Source: Botryosphaeria dothidea (Eukaryota; Ascomycota; Dothideomycetes; Botryosphaeriales; Botryosphaeriaceae). Taken from it: DNA of 64,000 nt. The stretch covers positions 372,001 to 436,000 of the forward strand of contig WWBZ02000014.1 of NCBI GenBank assembly GCA_011503125.2, written 5' to 3'. The notes beneath the pieces were generated by a model, which was not told where the DNA came from, made no database searches, and worked only from the letters and a program-made list of their open reading frames with translations. Each line of letters begins with the position of its first letter. Position 1 is the stretch's first letter. A program made the translations under genes and the position numbers. This document shows positions 1 through 11,309 of this stretch, piece after piece.

Positions 1-1734
1 TATCGATTTCGCTTGAATGAGGTGATGATGGTCGAGTTTGCATTTGATGAGGCGGGGCAAGATCACAGACGCCTTGTGTGCACGAGAGGATTGTAAATTA
101 ACCATTCTGTGGGTGCCAAAAATTGTGGGCTTACCATGCGCCAATATCAACCAAAGTTGCTGGTATCGGCGAGCGTTGCCCAAGAAAACATGCATAATGG
201 ACTGCTGAGCTGTAGCCCTCGTCCTTGGCTGCATATGCAAGCAGCACATCATAACGCAGACAGGAACGCGCATACATTTGGTGGCGGCGAGCAAGCACAG
301 GTTTTTTGATTTGCATAAGGGAACATGTCGTCTCATGACAAGACTCCCACATATTCCTGCTCTGCCGAGTTGGAAAAAAGCCTCGTCTTTGCCCCCTCGT
401 TTTGGTGTGCTCTGTCGGAAACCGGCAATATTTCCCCGTTCCCCAGCTGCAGTGATGTCCGACGATGCATGGGCCGACGAGCAGGTCGTAAGGCCTCGAG
501 ACGTCTCCCGGCGTTTCGCTTCTTTCCGTGCACGTTCTGGAACGCGAAGTCGGCGTAATCTAGACGGTCGTTGGCTGGCAATAGCGCCTTGCGAATTTGG
601 CGGCCTTGGGATTCTGCCTGACGGTCCGCCTGCTCACACACTATCCAACGGATCTAAGAGGCTGTGAGCTTTGGGGTGTATATGAAAGCGAAGGTTGCCC
701 GCTCTTCGCATGTTGAAGCCCTCCGCATAGCATCGAAGCGCCACCAATCGGACGACTGGTATCCGAAACAGTGCCGCAAGCCTGAGGCCCGGCCTGCGCC
801 CGCCCTCATCCCAGTTCCTGTCCAGGGCTATATTCAGACCCAGCTATCCGACATGACCAGTTTCTTCTCACTTGTCCAAATGCGGGCTAGCGCGCGGTTG
901 AAAACGTTAACAAATGCAACCAATGCGCGCTTAATGGCCTCCTCCCTCGCCGCCATGTCGACGGTCTTGTTGACGGGCTTCTCTCAACTGTACCGTGCTC
1001 TGTGGGACCCCTTCATATTGCTGTACGTCAGCTCCGGACCAGCTGACTGTGGGAGACACGTGGGAGCGCGGGTTGTGGGAAGCCTGTGGGAGGTGCCGTA
1101 AACGACCGCCTCCCTGTTCGGCGAATGGTAGACTCGAGATCGGTACGCCGATGGCCGTTATGGAAAAATTCCAAGCCTCCCACGGCCGCCGGGGAGCTGC
1201 TCTGCGGCGACATCAAGATGACCACTGGCTCGTGATCATTGGTAACACTCTCTTCCCCTTTGACTTAAATCTGCGGCCTTCTCACATCGACGGAACGGCC
1301 CTCTCGGGAAGTGTGGTCTTACCAGAGGCCTCTTCAGCCTCCGTACGTCTTCCACACTGGCGATTGAGCACATGCTGATGCTTTGCGTCAATTTCTTCAA
1401 GGCTCCTTGTCTTGTCAAGCGCTTGCGCCACCTCCGAGATTCATACTTGGGATTCTCCGCACGTTATATCTGCAATCCAGTGCCTTGCAGCAACGATCAA
1501 ATTGATCCTGGCAACTCGTCGGTAGGGAAACATGGCTCTTCACCCGACCCATTCCTGTGCGGAATCGTGTCCACTGCAGGCTCCAGCATCATATCGCCAA
1601 CTAGTGCAGACGGAAGCCCGGAGACGGTTCCAGTCTCCGAGCGGAGTCAACAATTGGCAGAAAGAAGGAGGGGCAGTAGTCCCGCCTCTGAAGCACGGCT
1701 GTAGCTCGACATCAATTGGAACGGCGACAATATC
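1..1734. other. Gene-poor left edge
   Basis: I see no supported gene. Short open frames occur on both strands but overlap each other, lack splice-linked partners and show no recognisable motif. The sequence has no obvious terminal repeats or transposase remnants. Confidence 0.5.
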
Positions 1735-1992
1735 ATGTCTGGAAGTAGTCCTTCCCGCGTGATACGTGGGACTTGTGGTCTCGATTTTGCCACCAGAAAA
1801 ACACTACAAAGACACCAGAGGGAAATCTGTGATGTCAAGGTTGCGAGACCGGTGTTTGTCTGTCCTATCTGCCAGGCCCTCTTTACACGCAAATTCTCTG
1901 TCAGGCAGCATATCGTAGAGAAGCACTCGGAGGCGGATCAGGGGAAAGCGATGGAGGAGGTTGAGAGGCTTCACTCCAAGGGCGGATATTGA
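1735..1992 (+). CDS. Short C2H2 zinc-finger reading frame (possibly a gene fragment)
   Basis: An 85-codon frame. It contains one well-formed C2H2 finger near residues 43-65: CPIC, then 12 residues, then a histidine pair spaced HIVEKH (C-x2-C-x12-H-x4-H). Just before it is a second finger-like stretch that keeps the helix part (TLQRHQ) and one cysteine but not a clear leading cysteine pair. Such fingers bind DNA, RNA or proteins. The frame is far shorter than a usual fungal transcription factor. It may be the last exon of a gene whose upstream exons I cannot define, a small fungus-specific zinc-finger protein, or a relic. No splice-linked exon was found with confidence. A similar fragment lies at 4980-5495 on the same strand. 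Confidence 0.4.
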   Translation: MSGSSPSRVIRGTCGLDFATRKTLQRHQREICDVKVARPVFVCPICQALFTRKFSVRQHIVEKHSEADQGKAMEEVERLHSKGGY

Positions 1993-4979
1993 GGATTTGC
2001 CGTCTCGGTCCCGGATTCTTCACTTGGCCATCCAAGCCCTCCAGACTTCCTTCAGTGGCCATCGACATCGACACCAATTGCCGACATTCTCTGGCCAATG
2101 GCTCGACATTACTCGTAGGGCACAGCGGAGCGCCGATACTTCCTTCGAGGCTTTGGGGTCTTTGCAGGATAGTGGCTCCGTTTCTTCTCCATAATTTCGA
2201 AGATGGACTGGGCGATGGTTTGAGGCAAACGCTTGCAATGGAGGGCTGTGCTTTACGTCTTCGGAGCTCGGAGCAGCTCCGCGGAATACTAGTTCAATAG
2301 CATTGCTTGTTTCGCTCCAACGTAATGACGCGTTGTATTCATTTCTTCAACCTCTTCCCCTTTGTGTAGAATCTGAACAGTTCTGCCGGTCATGCTCGGA
2401 ACGAAGCATAGAAAGGAGTCCGGTACGGCGCACGCCCGGCCATCGGCCGCCATCATTGCGGCAAAAAGGCAAAGCTTTCCAGCATCGCTACTGTCATCGA
2501 CCAGATTCAGGGCGAGTTGCGCAGTGACACAAGTGTTTTAAAAGACTCAGTCTGGGGTGGTCGGAGGCGGCCGATTGGAGCAGTCGGCGACTCGATAAAG
2601 CCCCGATCGTACATACGCTGCCGCGCCGACGGGCCGTTGCGCTAGGGTCCGACAGACACAGGCACCCCACATTAGTCCTGCATGCTGGACGGGGAGGGAC
2701 GAGCAAACAACCCATCCTTTCGCTTCATGAGGCGGGACTTGTCGGCATATGACCGCGCCCTTTCAAGGGATCAACTATGTGTTGACACGCCTACGCCACC
2801 GGGCGCTTCACGACTCCCTTGAGAAAAGGGGCAAAAAAAAAAAAAAAAAGCAGGGCGGCTCAGTATTTCCCGCCTCAATGCACACCTAGTTCCAGCGCGG
2901 CGAGAGACGAAGTGGTTGACGCAATCGGTCGTTTGCTGCTGACAGGGTCGAACGCCATGGCCGCGGTACGATATTTGCCGAAGCGTGCGCCTCGGGCCCT
3001 GAACCTGATCTTCGATCGTCCCAACGAACTTGCTGGCGACGATCGTAAGTAAATTCCGGCGGTCGGTCTTCCTTCCAACCGCTCGCTTAGCTCTGCTGAC
3101 GCGGCGCAAAACGAAACACCATGTACTCTTGTCTCACCCATCGTCTTAGAAGGGCAGGTCCCGTGGGAACACACTGCGTGTTATCTCGCGAAACGGAACG
3201 TCTTCTCAGGCGCCGTGGCGGGGCCCCAAGAACCACCGTCATAGCGCACCCTTGCTGCGCTGTCCCCCGGATCGACGGCAATCGTACAGCGCGGCTGCCC
3301 ATGCTCGCCTTGGCAGGTGACTGACTCTCTGGGCGGATGTTCTGTTGTCCATTGCTGCACAGGAACGGGAGAGGCGTGGAGCTTGCTAGAGCGTGTGCAG
3401 CCTAGTGAGCGGCGCATCATTGAGCCAATTGCTTAGCACCGGTGGCAACCTTTTTTTGATGGGTTCGCTTGCGAACTCTTTGCTTTTTGTCCGGAAAATT
3501 GCGTTGCTCGTGTCCTATTCTCCTTTCCTGGCAGTATTTCTCCAGTACCACGTTCTTTGTCTTCTCCGTCTCATCTTGCCCCCGGCGAGCTTTCGGGTTC
3601 GTCCTTCGAATAGTGCACTCCGGTTTTCGTCTGTTCCAGGACTACGTTGGGGTCGCCGAACCGCCTGCGCATCCGTTGATAACTTCATTACAACGGCTCC
3701 GTCTTCGCGTCTATCCCGGCCAAATCCGACAAGAGAGACTCCAGATGACTGGATGTCTTGACAGTCCATTGCGTCGCGTGCTTCATTCATCCCGGACCAT
3801 CGCTCACGTAACCCAAAGTGACATAGCATGCGCAACCGGATTCCACGCGTCTACGAGCCAGATTGAAGTCTTTAAGCACCAAAAATAACCGCGGGACCCA
3901 CTTGCCGTTCGTGCCCCGTGCCCGTGCCGCCTCGGGTGTTTAGATGCCACCGGCCCCAGCTGAAGACGTCTTCATCCGCCCTGATGCTTGCCACGGTGGT
4001 GAAACGTGCTGTCTAGCAACACGTGCGAGCTTTGATTCCTCCGTCCTCTACTAGCTGCCTCGCGTTCTGATTGTGGACCGCTAGTGATATTGCGTACAGG
4101 TGAATCTCGTGCTCGGCTCACGAGTGTGGATCCCCCAAGGTGTACGGTCCCGAGGTCCTGCTTCAGCTTTTGTGCCGGTCCTTGGTCCATCTGTTTGCAG
4201 AGATGAGTCGTGTCTTATCGGTCAAAGCAACGGCCATCCGATATATCCAAGCTTCCTGTGGGCTGGTCCGACCTGTGTGGCAGACGGCTTCCAATTGTGG
4301 TGTCTGTTTGATGCTGCTGTGAGGTCCTAAACAGCATGATCCATGAAAAGCTCTGCTCAGAAATAAGTGGCTGGAATAGCCACCCCAAGGTTCCGCAATC
4401 TCCTGACGAGGCAGTCTTGGGCAATTTGGAGCATTGGGATTCTATGCGGAGATTGTCCTTCTTTACACGACAGCTGACCATCTGACACAACCGCAGGCTC
4501 CCATGCTCTTGCACTCGTTTCTTGGACGACGCGCCTGCAAATAGCCAGTCCTGACATCGATCTCCTTTTTGCTCCTTTCTTCTAGTTCGTATATGCTGCA
4601 TTCACACAAGCATTCGCGGTTCTTGCATGCAGTGCGCGGTGTCCGATCTGGAAAATTGTTGCTCTATTCCTATTCTGGATAAAGGCCTACTGGGCCTGCG
4701 TTAGTAGTGCTGCTGCGTCAAATGAAGGGATGTTGAGGCTAAGGTCAAGCAGAATTACTCGGGTCGAGAGCGCATACCACCAAACAAGACTGTCAATTCG
4801 ACGTCAACCATCCGCAATCACTGCCCCTGTGCCCTCCGATCGCCAGCGTCTACAGTCTATTTGCGAAGACACCCCGACGTCCGCCCGAACCAAATATCGT
4901 CAATCCGAAGCCGATTCGCTCGCTGGTGTGCTGATGGCTGCTGTTCATGACGTACACCTCCGGAGCAGGAAGCATCTAG
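1993..4979. other. Intergenic, no supported gene
   Basis: This holds a homopolymer A run at about 2832-2848 and many short overlapping frames without recognisable domains. I see no gene here. Confidence 0.5.
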
Positions 4980-5495
4980 ATGAGTGTCAGAGTAGTAACG
5001 AAGGCAATGCCCATGGTCGGATGGAGGAGGAATGGGGGAACAGCATGTTGGCCCGACACTGGGACTTGGGCGGAAAGATACACCAGAGCGCGCAGAGATC
5101 AAAGTACCACCCAACCGACAACCGGTGCCTCTATCTTGACTCGGGTTGCCGAGCAGGAAAGATGCGTTTTCGAGTTTTGTGGTTGGTCTACCGGTGCCAC
5201 GAATAATCAAGGCATTCAGTCGCACCTGACAGTCGAACACAAACTAAGCCATCAAGCGGCCGGTCATCTGGTAGAAGCGGAGAAAAGCGACGTCTGGAGA
5301 AGATACGGTGCTGCTTGTCGACCCGCATATGACTGTCTTCAGAGCACATCTAAGTCGAAAACAAAGTGTGCGTTCCTTAGTTGCGAGAGAAAGTTCAGGT
5401 CGTCGTACGGCCCCACGCAGCATCTGATGGAGGTACGCAATCTCGATCCAAGGGACGCGAACATGGTGAGGAATGCAGGAAAGAGTAAGAAGTAA
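4980..5495 (+). CDS. Degenerate C2H2 zinc-finger reading frame
   Basis: A 171-codon frame. Its second half has a C-x4-C finger (CVFEFC) followed by a histidine pair in SHLTVEH. Further on is another C-x4-C pair (CAFLSC) with a single helix histidine (TQHLMEV) but no second one, so that finger looks broken. The CX4C spacing differs from the CX2C finger at 1735-1992, so the two are not simple duplicates. The first half has no recognisable feature. Whether this is an expressed gene, a terminal exon or a decaying copy cannot be decided from the sequence. The start given is simply the first ATG of the frame. Confidence 0.35.
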   Translation: MSVRVVTKAMPMVGWRRNGGTACWPDTGTWAERYTRARRDQSTTQPTTGASILTRVAEQERCVFEFCGWSTGATNNQGIQSHLTVEHKLSHQAAGHLVEAEKSDVWRRYGAACRPAYDCLQSTSKSKTKCAFLSCERKFRSSYGPTQHLMEVRNLDPRDANMVRNAGKSKK

Positions 5496-7285
5496 GAAGA
5501 AAGCTTCAGGTGCTTCTAGCATGTGCTCTTACCTTTACTGCATCAGGGACCGCTGGGATGTGCTGATCGGAAACCTACTGGAGTCGAGTTCGATCGATGG
5601 GATGCATGCCGCCGTCGCGCAGAGCAGCCACTGTGATCCATCAGTCTGATCTACCACCTATCCGATCTTTGACTCGTGGATTCCGATAGATACGACCTGA
5701 ATATGTGCTTTCGTTTGTAAACGCCTTCGTCCATCGAGTCTTGCATTTTTGGACTGCTCCAACTTGTTGCGACGACCATCATTTGTCGGGTTCTCTTTGT
5801 TTGACGTCCATTTCGTGGGTCTTTCGGGTTTGTTCGGGCTGTGCAAAGGCACACATGGGACTGCACACATAGCCTCGAGAGCGTGTGAGCGCCGCGGTAT
5901 TATATGAGAGGCCCCACTGTGGTCTGAGTGTCTCCTCCCTGCACGTACCCACATCAGCCGCAAAGTGAGAAGAGCACTACCTGCATGACGCAAGGTCCGT
6001 TTCTGAGGAGGCAACGAGGAACAGCGGCTTACCTGCTTTATCATGCAACACGTCTCTTCGACGATAGTGATATCAAAGAAAAGACCCATCTGGAAAGATT
6101 CTCTCTCACTGCCGTGCGAGAAGATAGAGGTAGGAAAATCAGGAGCTCTAAGCTATTATTTGCACGGACTTTCCGGATGTGCTTTCCGGACTCTCTTCCG
6201 GCGAACGAAGGGAATCAACTCGACTCATGACGAATTACTTTTGTCCAGGCGCTTGCCGACCGGTAAGGCAGTGCTGTTGCCAGCTGGTCCGAGCTTGACT
6301 AGGCACCAAATGAAAGTTGCAAGGCATGCATCTCATTCGCTAGCAGTTCCTCCTGCGTCTCAGGGACCCAGGTGCTCACGCTTCGTTCTCATTCGATTGG
6401 TCCAGAGCTACACATCCATGGCGCCGTATGGCTGGTGCTACCGTCCAGAACTTGCAGCGATGTTCGGGGCGCTGCTTTTTCTGTTTCACACTGTTAATGC
6501 GCTCGCATCGACAGTCAGCCGCAGCTGCCGCGTGGTCCATTTCCTCGTTCAGCGCACTTTCATCCATTTGAAGCTCAATGGTACCGTGCTTCATTAGTAG
6601 GGACAGGTTAGGCGGTGTGACATGAGGCACACGCCCTGGACGTTGCCAATCGGTTTGGAGGCGAGATGTTGTGCTCATTAGCCTTGCGCGACGTCCCATG
6701 TTGAGGTTGTGATCCTTCTTCCTGGCTGCTCTGGCGAGACGCAAGCTACTCCATTCATACTCCCCATTTTTCAAGCTTGGAGTGTCTTCTTATTAGCGTC
6801 ACATACAATCTGTACCCGCCGGGAAACATGTCGGGAAAGTTGACCAAGAATTGCGTCCCTCAATCTTCCGCCCTGGAAAGAAATATATCAGAAGCATCGT
6901 CCGCATTCGAAGCAATCCAAAGAATTATAGAATATGGCATTAAGCCACACATGGGCCGAGAACATGGATTTCTTGGTTTCTGAAAATTCTGGATCAATTC
7001 ACCTGAGTTACGGAGACTGTTTCTGTACTCTGGTCCAATTGATATAAATATATACACAGAATGCGTCTGTGATATCAAAAGAAGGAAGGACTGGGCGAAT
7101 GACGACATGACGGGAGAGTATTAGAGCTAGCGTCGGGCGAGCTCAGCCCGAGCGTCGCGCTTGACTCGTGCGACACATGCGGGGGAGGGGCAGCTACACC
7201 TCAAAGCTATGTTCCCGCCGCATCCCATCGCTGTCCCTACGGCTTTACATTGGCAATCCAAGCTCTACGTTGGGAAGTCCCGCCA
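5496..7285. other. Intergenic, including the upstream region of the reductase gene
   Basis: No recognisable coding region. A 184-codon frame at 6043-6597 (+) has no motif I can name. The last few hundred bases are the presumed promoter of the downstream reductase gene; I could not pick out a clear TATA box. Confidence 0.45.
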
Positions 7286-8438
7286 ATGCCGACTCCTAGG
7301 TTCGTAGCTGATTGCATCCTATACCAGTAAGCTCTCCTGGACTTACGTCATCGCGCCGAACAGCTACATCCTCGTCACCGGCGCCACCGGATTCATCGGC
7401 GCCCATGTCGTCGATACCCTCTTAGAGAGAGGCTACAAGGTCCGCGGCTCAGCGCGATCAAAGCCAAAAGCCGATGAAATGCTCAATGCCCGCCCGCAAT
7501 GGAAAGATCGCTTTGATTTTATCCAGGTGGCCGATTTTGAGGGCAACACAAATCTAGACGACGCGGTCAAGGACGTGGATGCGGTCATCCACATAGCAAG
7601 TGTGCGTGTCCCTAATGAGGATGGAAGAACGAAGAACTTATTTACCTTCTCCAACATCCAGCCATTCACGTACAACACCACCAACAACGAGAAAGAGCTC
7701 GTCCTCCCCGCCATCAACGGCGTCAAGGCCCTGCTCAACGCCGCCTCCAAGAACCCCAACATCCAGCGCATCGTCCTGACCTCCTCCTTCGCCGCCGTCG
7801 TCGACATCGCGCGCACTGCCGGCCCCGACTTCACCTACACCGCCGCCCACTGGAACCCGCTCACCTACGCCGAGGCCGTCGACCCGGCCACCACCGCCGT
7901 CGTCGCCTACCGCGGCTCCAAGAAGTTCGCCGAGCTGGAGGCGTGGGCGTACGTCGAGACGCACGCACCCGCCTTCGACCTCGTCACCCTCTGCCCGCCC
8001 ATGGTCTTCGGTCCCGTGCGCCACCCGGGCGTCGCGACCCCCGCTGCCCTCAACGAGTCCAACGCCCAGCTGTGGTCGGTGACGGACAAGACCGCGCCCA
8101 TCCCCGCCGTCCGCGTGCCGCTCTGGATCGACGTGCGCGACCTCGCCCGCGCCCACGTCGAGGCGCTGCTGCGCGACGCCGCCGGCGGCAAGCGCTACAC
8201 GCCCGTCTCGCCGGAGCCCTTCTCGTTCGGCCTGGCGGCGAGGATCGTCAGGGAGGGGTTTCCGGGCAGGGCGCGGACGCCGGGCGCGGCGCCGGCGGAG
8301 GACGAGGCGCTGCCGGGGCCAAGCTACGGGCTGGATGGGGCGACGGCGGCGAGGGAGTTGGGGTTGGAGTATAGGCCGTTTGAGCAGACGGTAGTGGATC
8401 TGGTGGCGCAGATGGAGGAGTTAGAGGGGAGGCAATGA
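7286..8438 (+). CDS. NAD(P)-dependent aldehyde/ketone reductase, GRE2-like (extended SDR family)
   Basis: Predicted exons are 7286-7299, 7364-7601 and 7662-8438, giving 342 residues, the same length as yeast Gre2. The first intron (64 bases) splices a short leader (MPTPS) onto the Rossmann strand YILVTGATGFIG, whose TGATGFIG motif binds the cofactor. The second intron (7602-7661, donor GTGCGT, acceptor CCAG) is exactly 60 bases without a stop; removing it joins HIAS to PFTYN, as in the family. The catalytic Y-x-x-x-K is YRGSK (about residues 167-171), with the active-site serine in the preceding TSS. The family reduces methylglyoxal, isovaleraldehyde and other aldehydes or ketones with NADPH in the cytosol; the substrate here cannot be fixed. 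The third codon position is very GC-rich in the last exon. A hairpin repeat begins just after the stop. Confidence 0.9.
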
Positions 8439-8449
8439 GAGTAATGTAT

Positions 8450-8640
8450 AGGGGGTTATTGCGGCCGATGGTTAGCGGCGACGGCCTCTAGCAAACATAA
8501 TATTTCGTGGGGAGTGGAAGCATTCGTCCGGACGCGGGGGGTTTGCATTTTTAGGAACAACCCCGTCTGGACGAATGCTTCCACTCCCCATCACAATTAC
8601 ATGGATCTGTGGGAAACCCATATTTGGCGTCGGTAAAGTG
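8450..8640. repeat. MITE-like hairpin element, copy A
   Basis: The two arms are 8509-8534 and 8564-8589. Both read GGGGAGTGGAAGCATTCGTC plus six more bases towards the loop, with one mismatch in 26, around a 29-base loop. Left flank (GCGGCCGATGGTTAGCGGC) and right flank (CATATTTGGCGTCGG) recur at other copies, so the element is longer than the hairpin. Outer boundaries and target-site duplications were not resolved. Confidence 0.75.
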
Positions 8641-9473
8641 ACTCGACTCTCCATTGTCGGGATTCTTTTGATCGACGATTTTGAAGGGCTGAAGATACTG
8701 TACAGCCACCCTCTTTAGCGAGATGATCGAAACATTGGAAGAACCGCGGCACGTATAAACGCAGCTATAAGCTCACCTAGCGTGGCGCCATTAAGCGAGA
8801 GACAGTTTATCAAAAACGAATCAATAAAGTAAATGGAAGTCGGTAAGGGACGAGAGTTTGAGTGCGATGCTTCTCCTTTTCGTTCAATATATCAAATAGA
8901 CGTAAAGACCGCCAACACCCTCCAAAGGCCACTGAATGATCCGTACGACAGTTCTATTGTGCGCTTCCACTGTATTGGATGGGATTACCGTGAATCGGAA
9001 AGATATATTCTGCACTGATTGCAGATCAGGAGGGAGTTCTTCCGTGGTCAGCGTGTCTCCCTATAACTATTGTGCAGATGGATTGCGGTCTCGCGTGGAT
9101 TCGCGGACTTGTATAGTTTGAACAATCCAGTATTACCAAAGACGGAGCAGGCCACTTTTTACCCACACGGAGAAGCGAAGACATATTAGGCCAGTAAGAC
9201 TGGTGGTAAAGAGACTACTTCGTTCTGTTGGTGCCCTACTGGAGTGTCCTATAGAAGACTCACCCACACGCATAAGTTAATCCCACCTCAATCTCCCTCG
9301 AATTCACCGGGGCCAGACTGCACCGTTCCGGACAATTCTCGCGGTCCCCAGGTGACGCAAAACTCGAAGCATCTCTCAATTTCCCTCGACTGTCTAATCA
9401 TTCTCGACCGGTATCCATTCACGCACTCACGCGCGCGCGCCAACCACAACGCCGTTCCACGACAGCAGAAACA
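8641..9473. other. Intergenic
   Basis: No recognisable gene. It may contain the distal part of repeat copy A and holds the leader of the next gene, whose last 100 bases are CT-rich with short AC and GC tracts. Confidence 0.4.
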
Positions 9474-10871
9474 ATGTCTCAATCACACTTCGCATCCCAT
9501 TCCTCCTCTGACAACAACGAGAAAGAGAAAGAGAAACCACCCGTCCATGCCGCCGCCGGGCCTCCCAGCCCCACGCACGCGATCAAGAACCTCCAGCTCT
9601 TCAACCGCAAGCCGGCGACCTTCGAGCAGAGGCTGGTCAAGCGGCGACAATGGTACGGGCCGCGGACGGCGGAATCGACGACCCCGCGTGAACCGCCAAC
9701 CCCTCGCGTCCCGTCGTCACTCGATGCGGTCGACGTGGTGGGTGGCAGCAGCGGAAGAAGGATCGTCTCGTCGCCCACTCGCCTCACCACCACCACGTCC
9801 AAGCCCTTCTCGTCACCATCATCATCAGCCTCTCCCTCGCGCTCCCGCTTACCAAGCGCGTCAAGAGGGCGTTCGCTCCCCTCCTCGACACAACAATCGC
9901 TTTCCCGTCCGCCCTCCGCAGCAGCAGCACCACCACCGCTCCATACCCGCCGCACACACCGCCCACCACCACGCCTCACCCTCACGTCCATCCCGACGCG
10001 CTCCCACTCGACCGCCCCCTCCCCGCCGTCCTCAGCATCCCACAGTGCCTATTCCAGCGCGCCGACGTACACCACGGCCGCCACGACACCGATATCCATA
10101 CTCTCGTCTCCCCCGACACCAACAACACCAACAACGACAGCAGCAAAAACTCCACAGCAAACACCCCGCCTGCGTGGCACCACGCCGCGTCCCCTCGTCC
10201 CCGCGCAAACCGCCAAGCGGCTGCGCAGCGCGGGCCAGATCGACCTGAGCGGGTACCTCGAAGGCCCGCGGATAGACGAGAGACCAGGACTGCAGCTGAT
10301 GATGGCGATGGAGGTGTGCGGGGGCGGTGAAGGACGGCAGCAGCGGCGACAGTGGGAGAGCGAGCCCGTTTCCGTGCAGGGTGCCGATGTGGACGAAGGT
10401 GGAGGATACGATGACGGCGAGTGGGACGGCGAGTGGTGGGACGTGCTGGACCAGGAGCTGCTCAGACTGCTGTTCCCGGAGCCGCCGCACCGGCCGAGGC
10501 CGAGCGGTCGACGAGGAACGTCGGTGTGGCGGTCGGAGTCTGGGTTGGAGAAGCGGGCGCCGGTGCTGCGACCCCCGGTGACGCAGCGGCACCTCGCCCT
10601 CTTGGACGACGGAGCGGAAGCGGAGATGTATGCGCTCATGGACGATGAGGAGAGGAGCAGCGACGCGGAGCCGGACTTCGAGCCGGCGATGAAGCCTCTG
10701 CAGAGGAAGCAGGGGAGTCGGGAGTTGCGGCAGAAGCGCGACGAGCAGCAGCGGACGCCGCCGCGTCGCCACCATCACCATCACCAACGTATCGTTCATG
10801 AGTGTACCGGCCCGGGTCCGCCCCCGCGACGTCCTCCACCTCCTCCGCCGCGTCGCTATCGTACGGGGTGA
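9474..10871 (+). CDS. Uncharacterised low-complexity protein
   Basis: A single-exon frame of 465 codons whose ATG lies in a good fungal context (AACAATGTC). The protein is rich in serine, proline, threonine and arginine and looks largely disordered. The best-conserved-looking part is near residues 35-65 (AIKNLQLFNRKPATFEQRL, then KRRQWYGPR). An acidic middle region (about 300-330) contains WWDVLDQELLRLLFPE, which could form an amphipathic helix. A histidine run and a proline-arginine tail end the protein. No domain is recognised. Long antisense frames overlap it, as expected in GC-rich DNA, so the strand choice rests on the start context, the ordered N-terminal block and the pyrimidine-rich leader. 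It is convergent with the helicase gene downstream. Confidence 0.55.
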   Translation: MSQSHFASHSSSDNNEKEKEKPPVHAAAGPPSPTHAIKNLQLFNRKPATFEQRLVKRRQWYGPRTAESTTPREPPTPRVPSSLDAVDVVGGSSGRRIVSSPTRLTTTTSKPFSSPSSSASPSRSRLPSASRGRSLPSSTQQSLSRPPSAAAAPPPLHTRRTHRPPPRLTLTSIPTRSHSTAPSPPSSASHSAYSSAPTYTTAATTPISILSSPPTPTTPTTTAAKTPQQTPRLRGTTPRPLVPAQTAKRLRSAGQIDLSGYLEGPRIDERPGLQLMMAMEVCGGGEGRQQRRQWESEPVSVQGADVDEGGGYDDGEWDGEWWDVLDQELLRLLFPEPPHRPRPSGRRGTSVWRSESGLEKRAPVLRPPVTQRHLALLDDGAEAEMYALMDDEERSSDAEPDFEPAMKPLQRKQGSRELRQKRDEQQRTPPRRHHHHHQRIVHECTGPGPPPRRPPPPPPRRYRTG

Positions 10872-11309
10872 AGGCCCGTCGGGGCCGACTAGAAAAGTTT
10901 TGGTCTTGGATTGGTCAATTGAAATACGATATGGCTTGGCTTCTCCTCGATCGTCCTTGCTGGATTTTTTTTTTATTTGCGCTGCTTTCATTTGAATAGC
11001 ACTCTCGATCTTTGGCATATCTTGCCTTCGGCAGTCCAGGTTGATACGCTTGGCTCGTCCCTCAGCAAATGAGTTTGAGTGGTTAGTCTGCAAGCATGCA
11101 ATTGCCAATCCATTCTATGTCCTTTCGTGAATGAAAAAAAAAACTTCCTCTCAGGTAATGGACTTTTGGAAGAGGTTGATATTGAACGAAAGAAGAGGAA
11201 AGATCACGGTAGATAGAGATCAAAAATAGGTAATGACGTTAATGGAAGACTTTTTTGAGAGAAGAGCCTCCTTCATCGTATTAGTAGATGACGATACCTA
11301 CCACGTCGC
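10872..11309. other. Convergent 3' region
   Basis: This separates the stop codons of the low-complexity protein (+) and the DBP8 helicase (-). It is AT-richer than the flanking genes and has T and A runs suited to 3' ends. No gene is seen. Confidence 0.5.

Noticed and set aside
10032..11108. 358-codon minus-strand frame opposite the low-complexity protein
   Set aside because: It mirrors the GC-rich plus-strand gene, contains no motif and extends across a likely 3' region.
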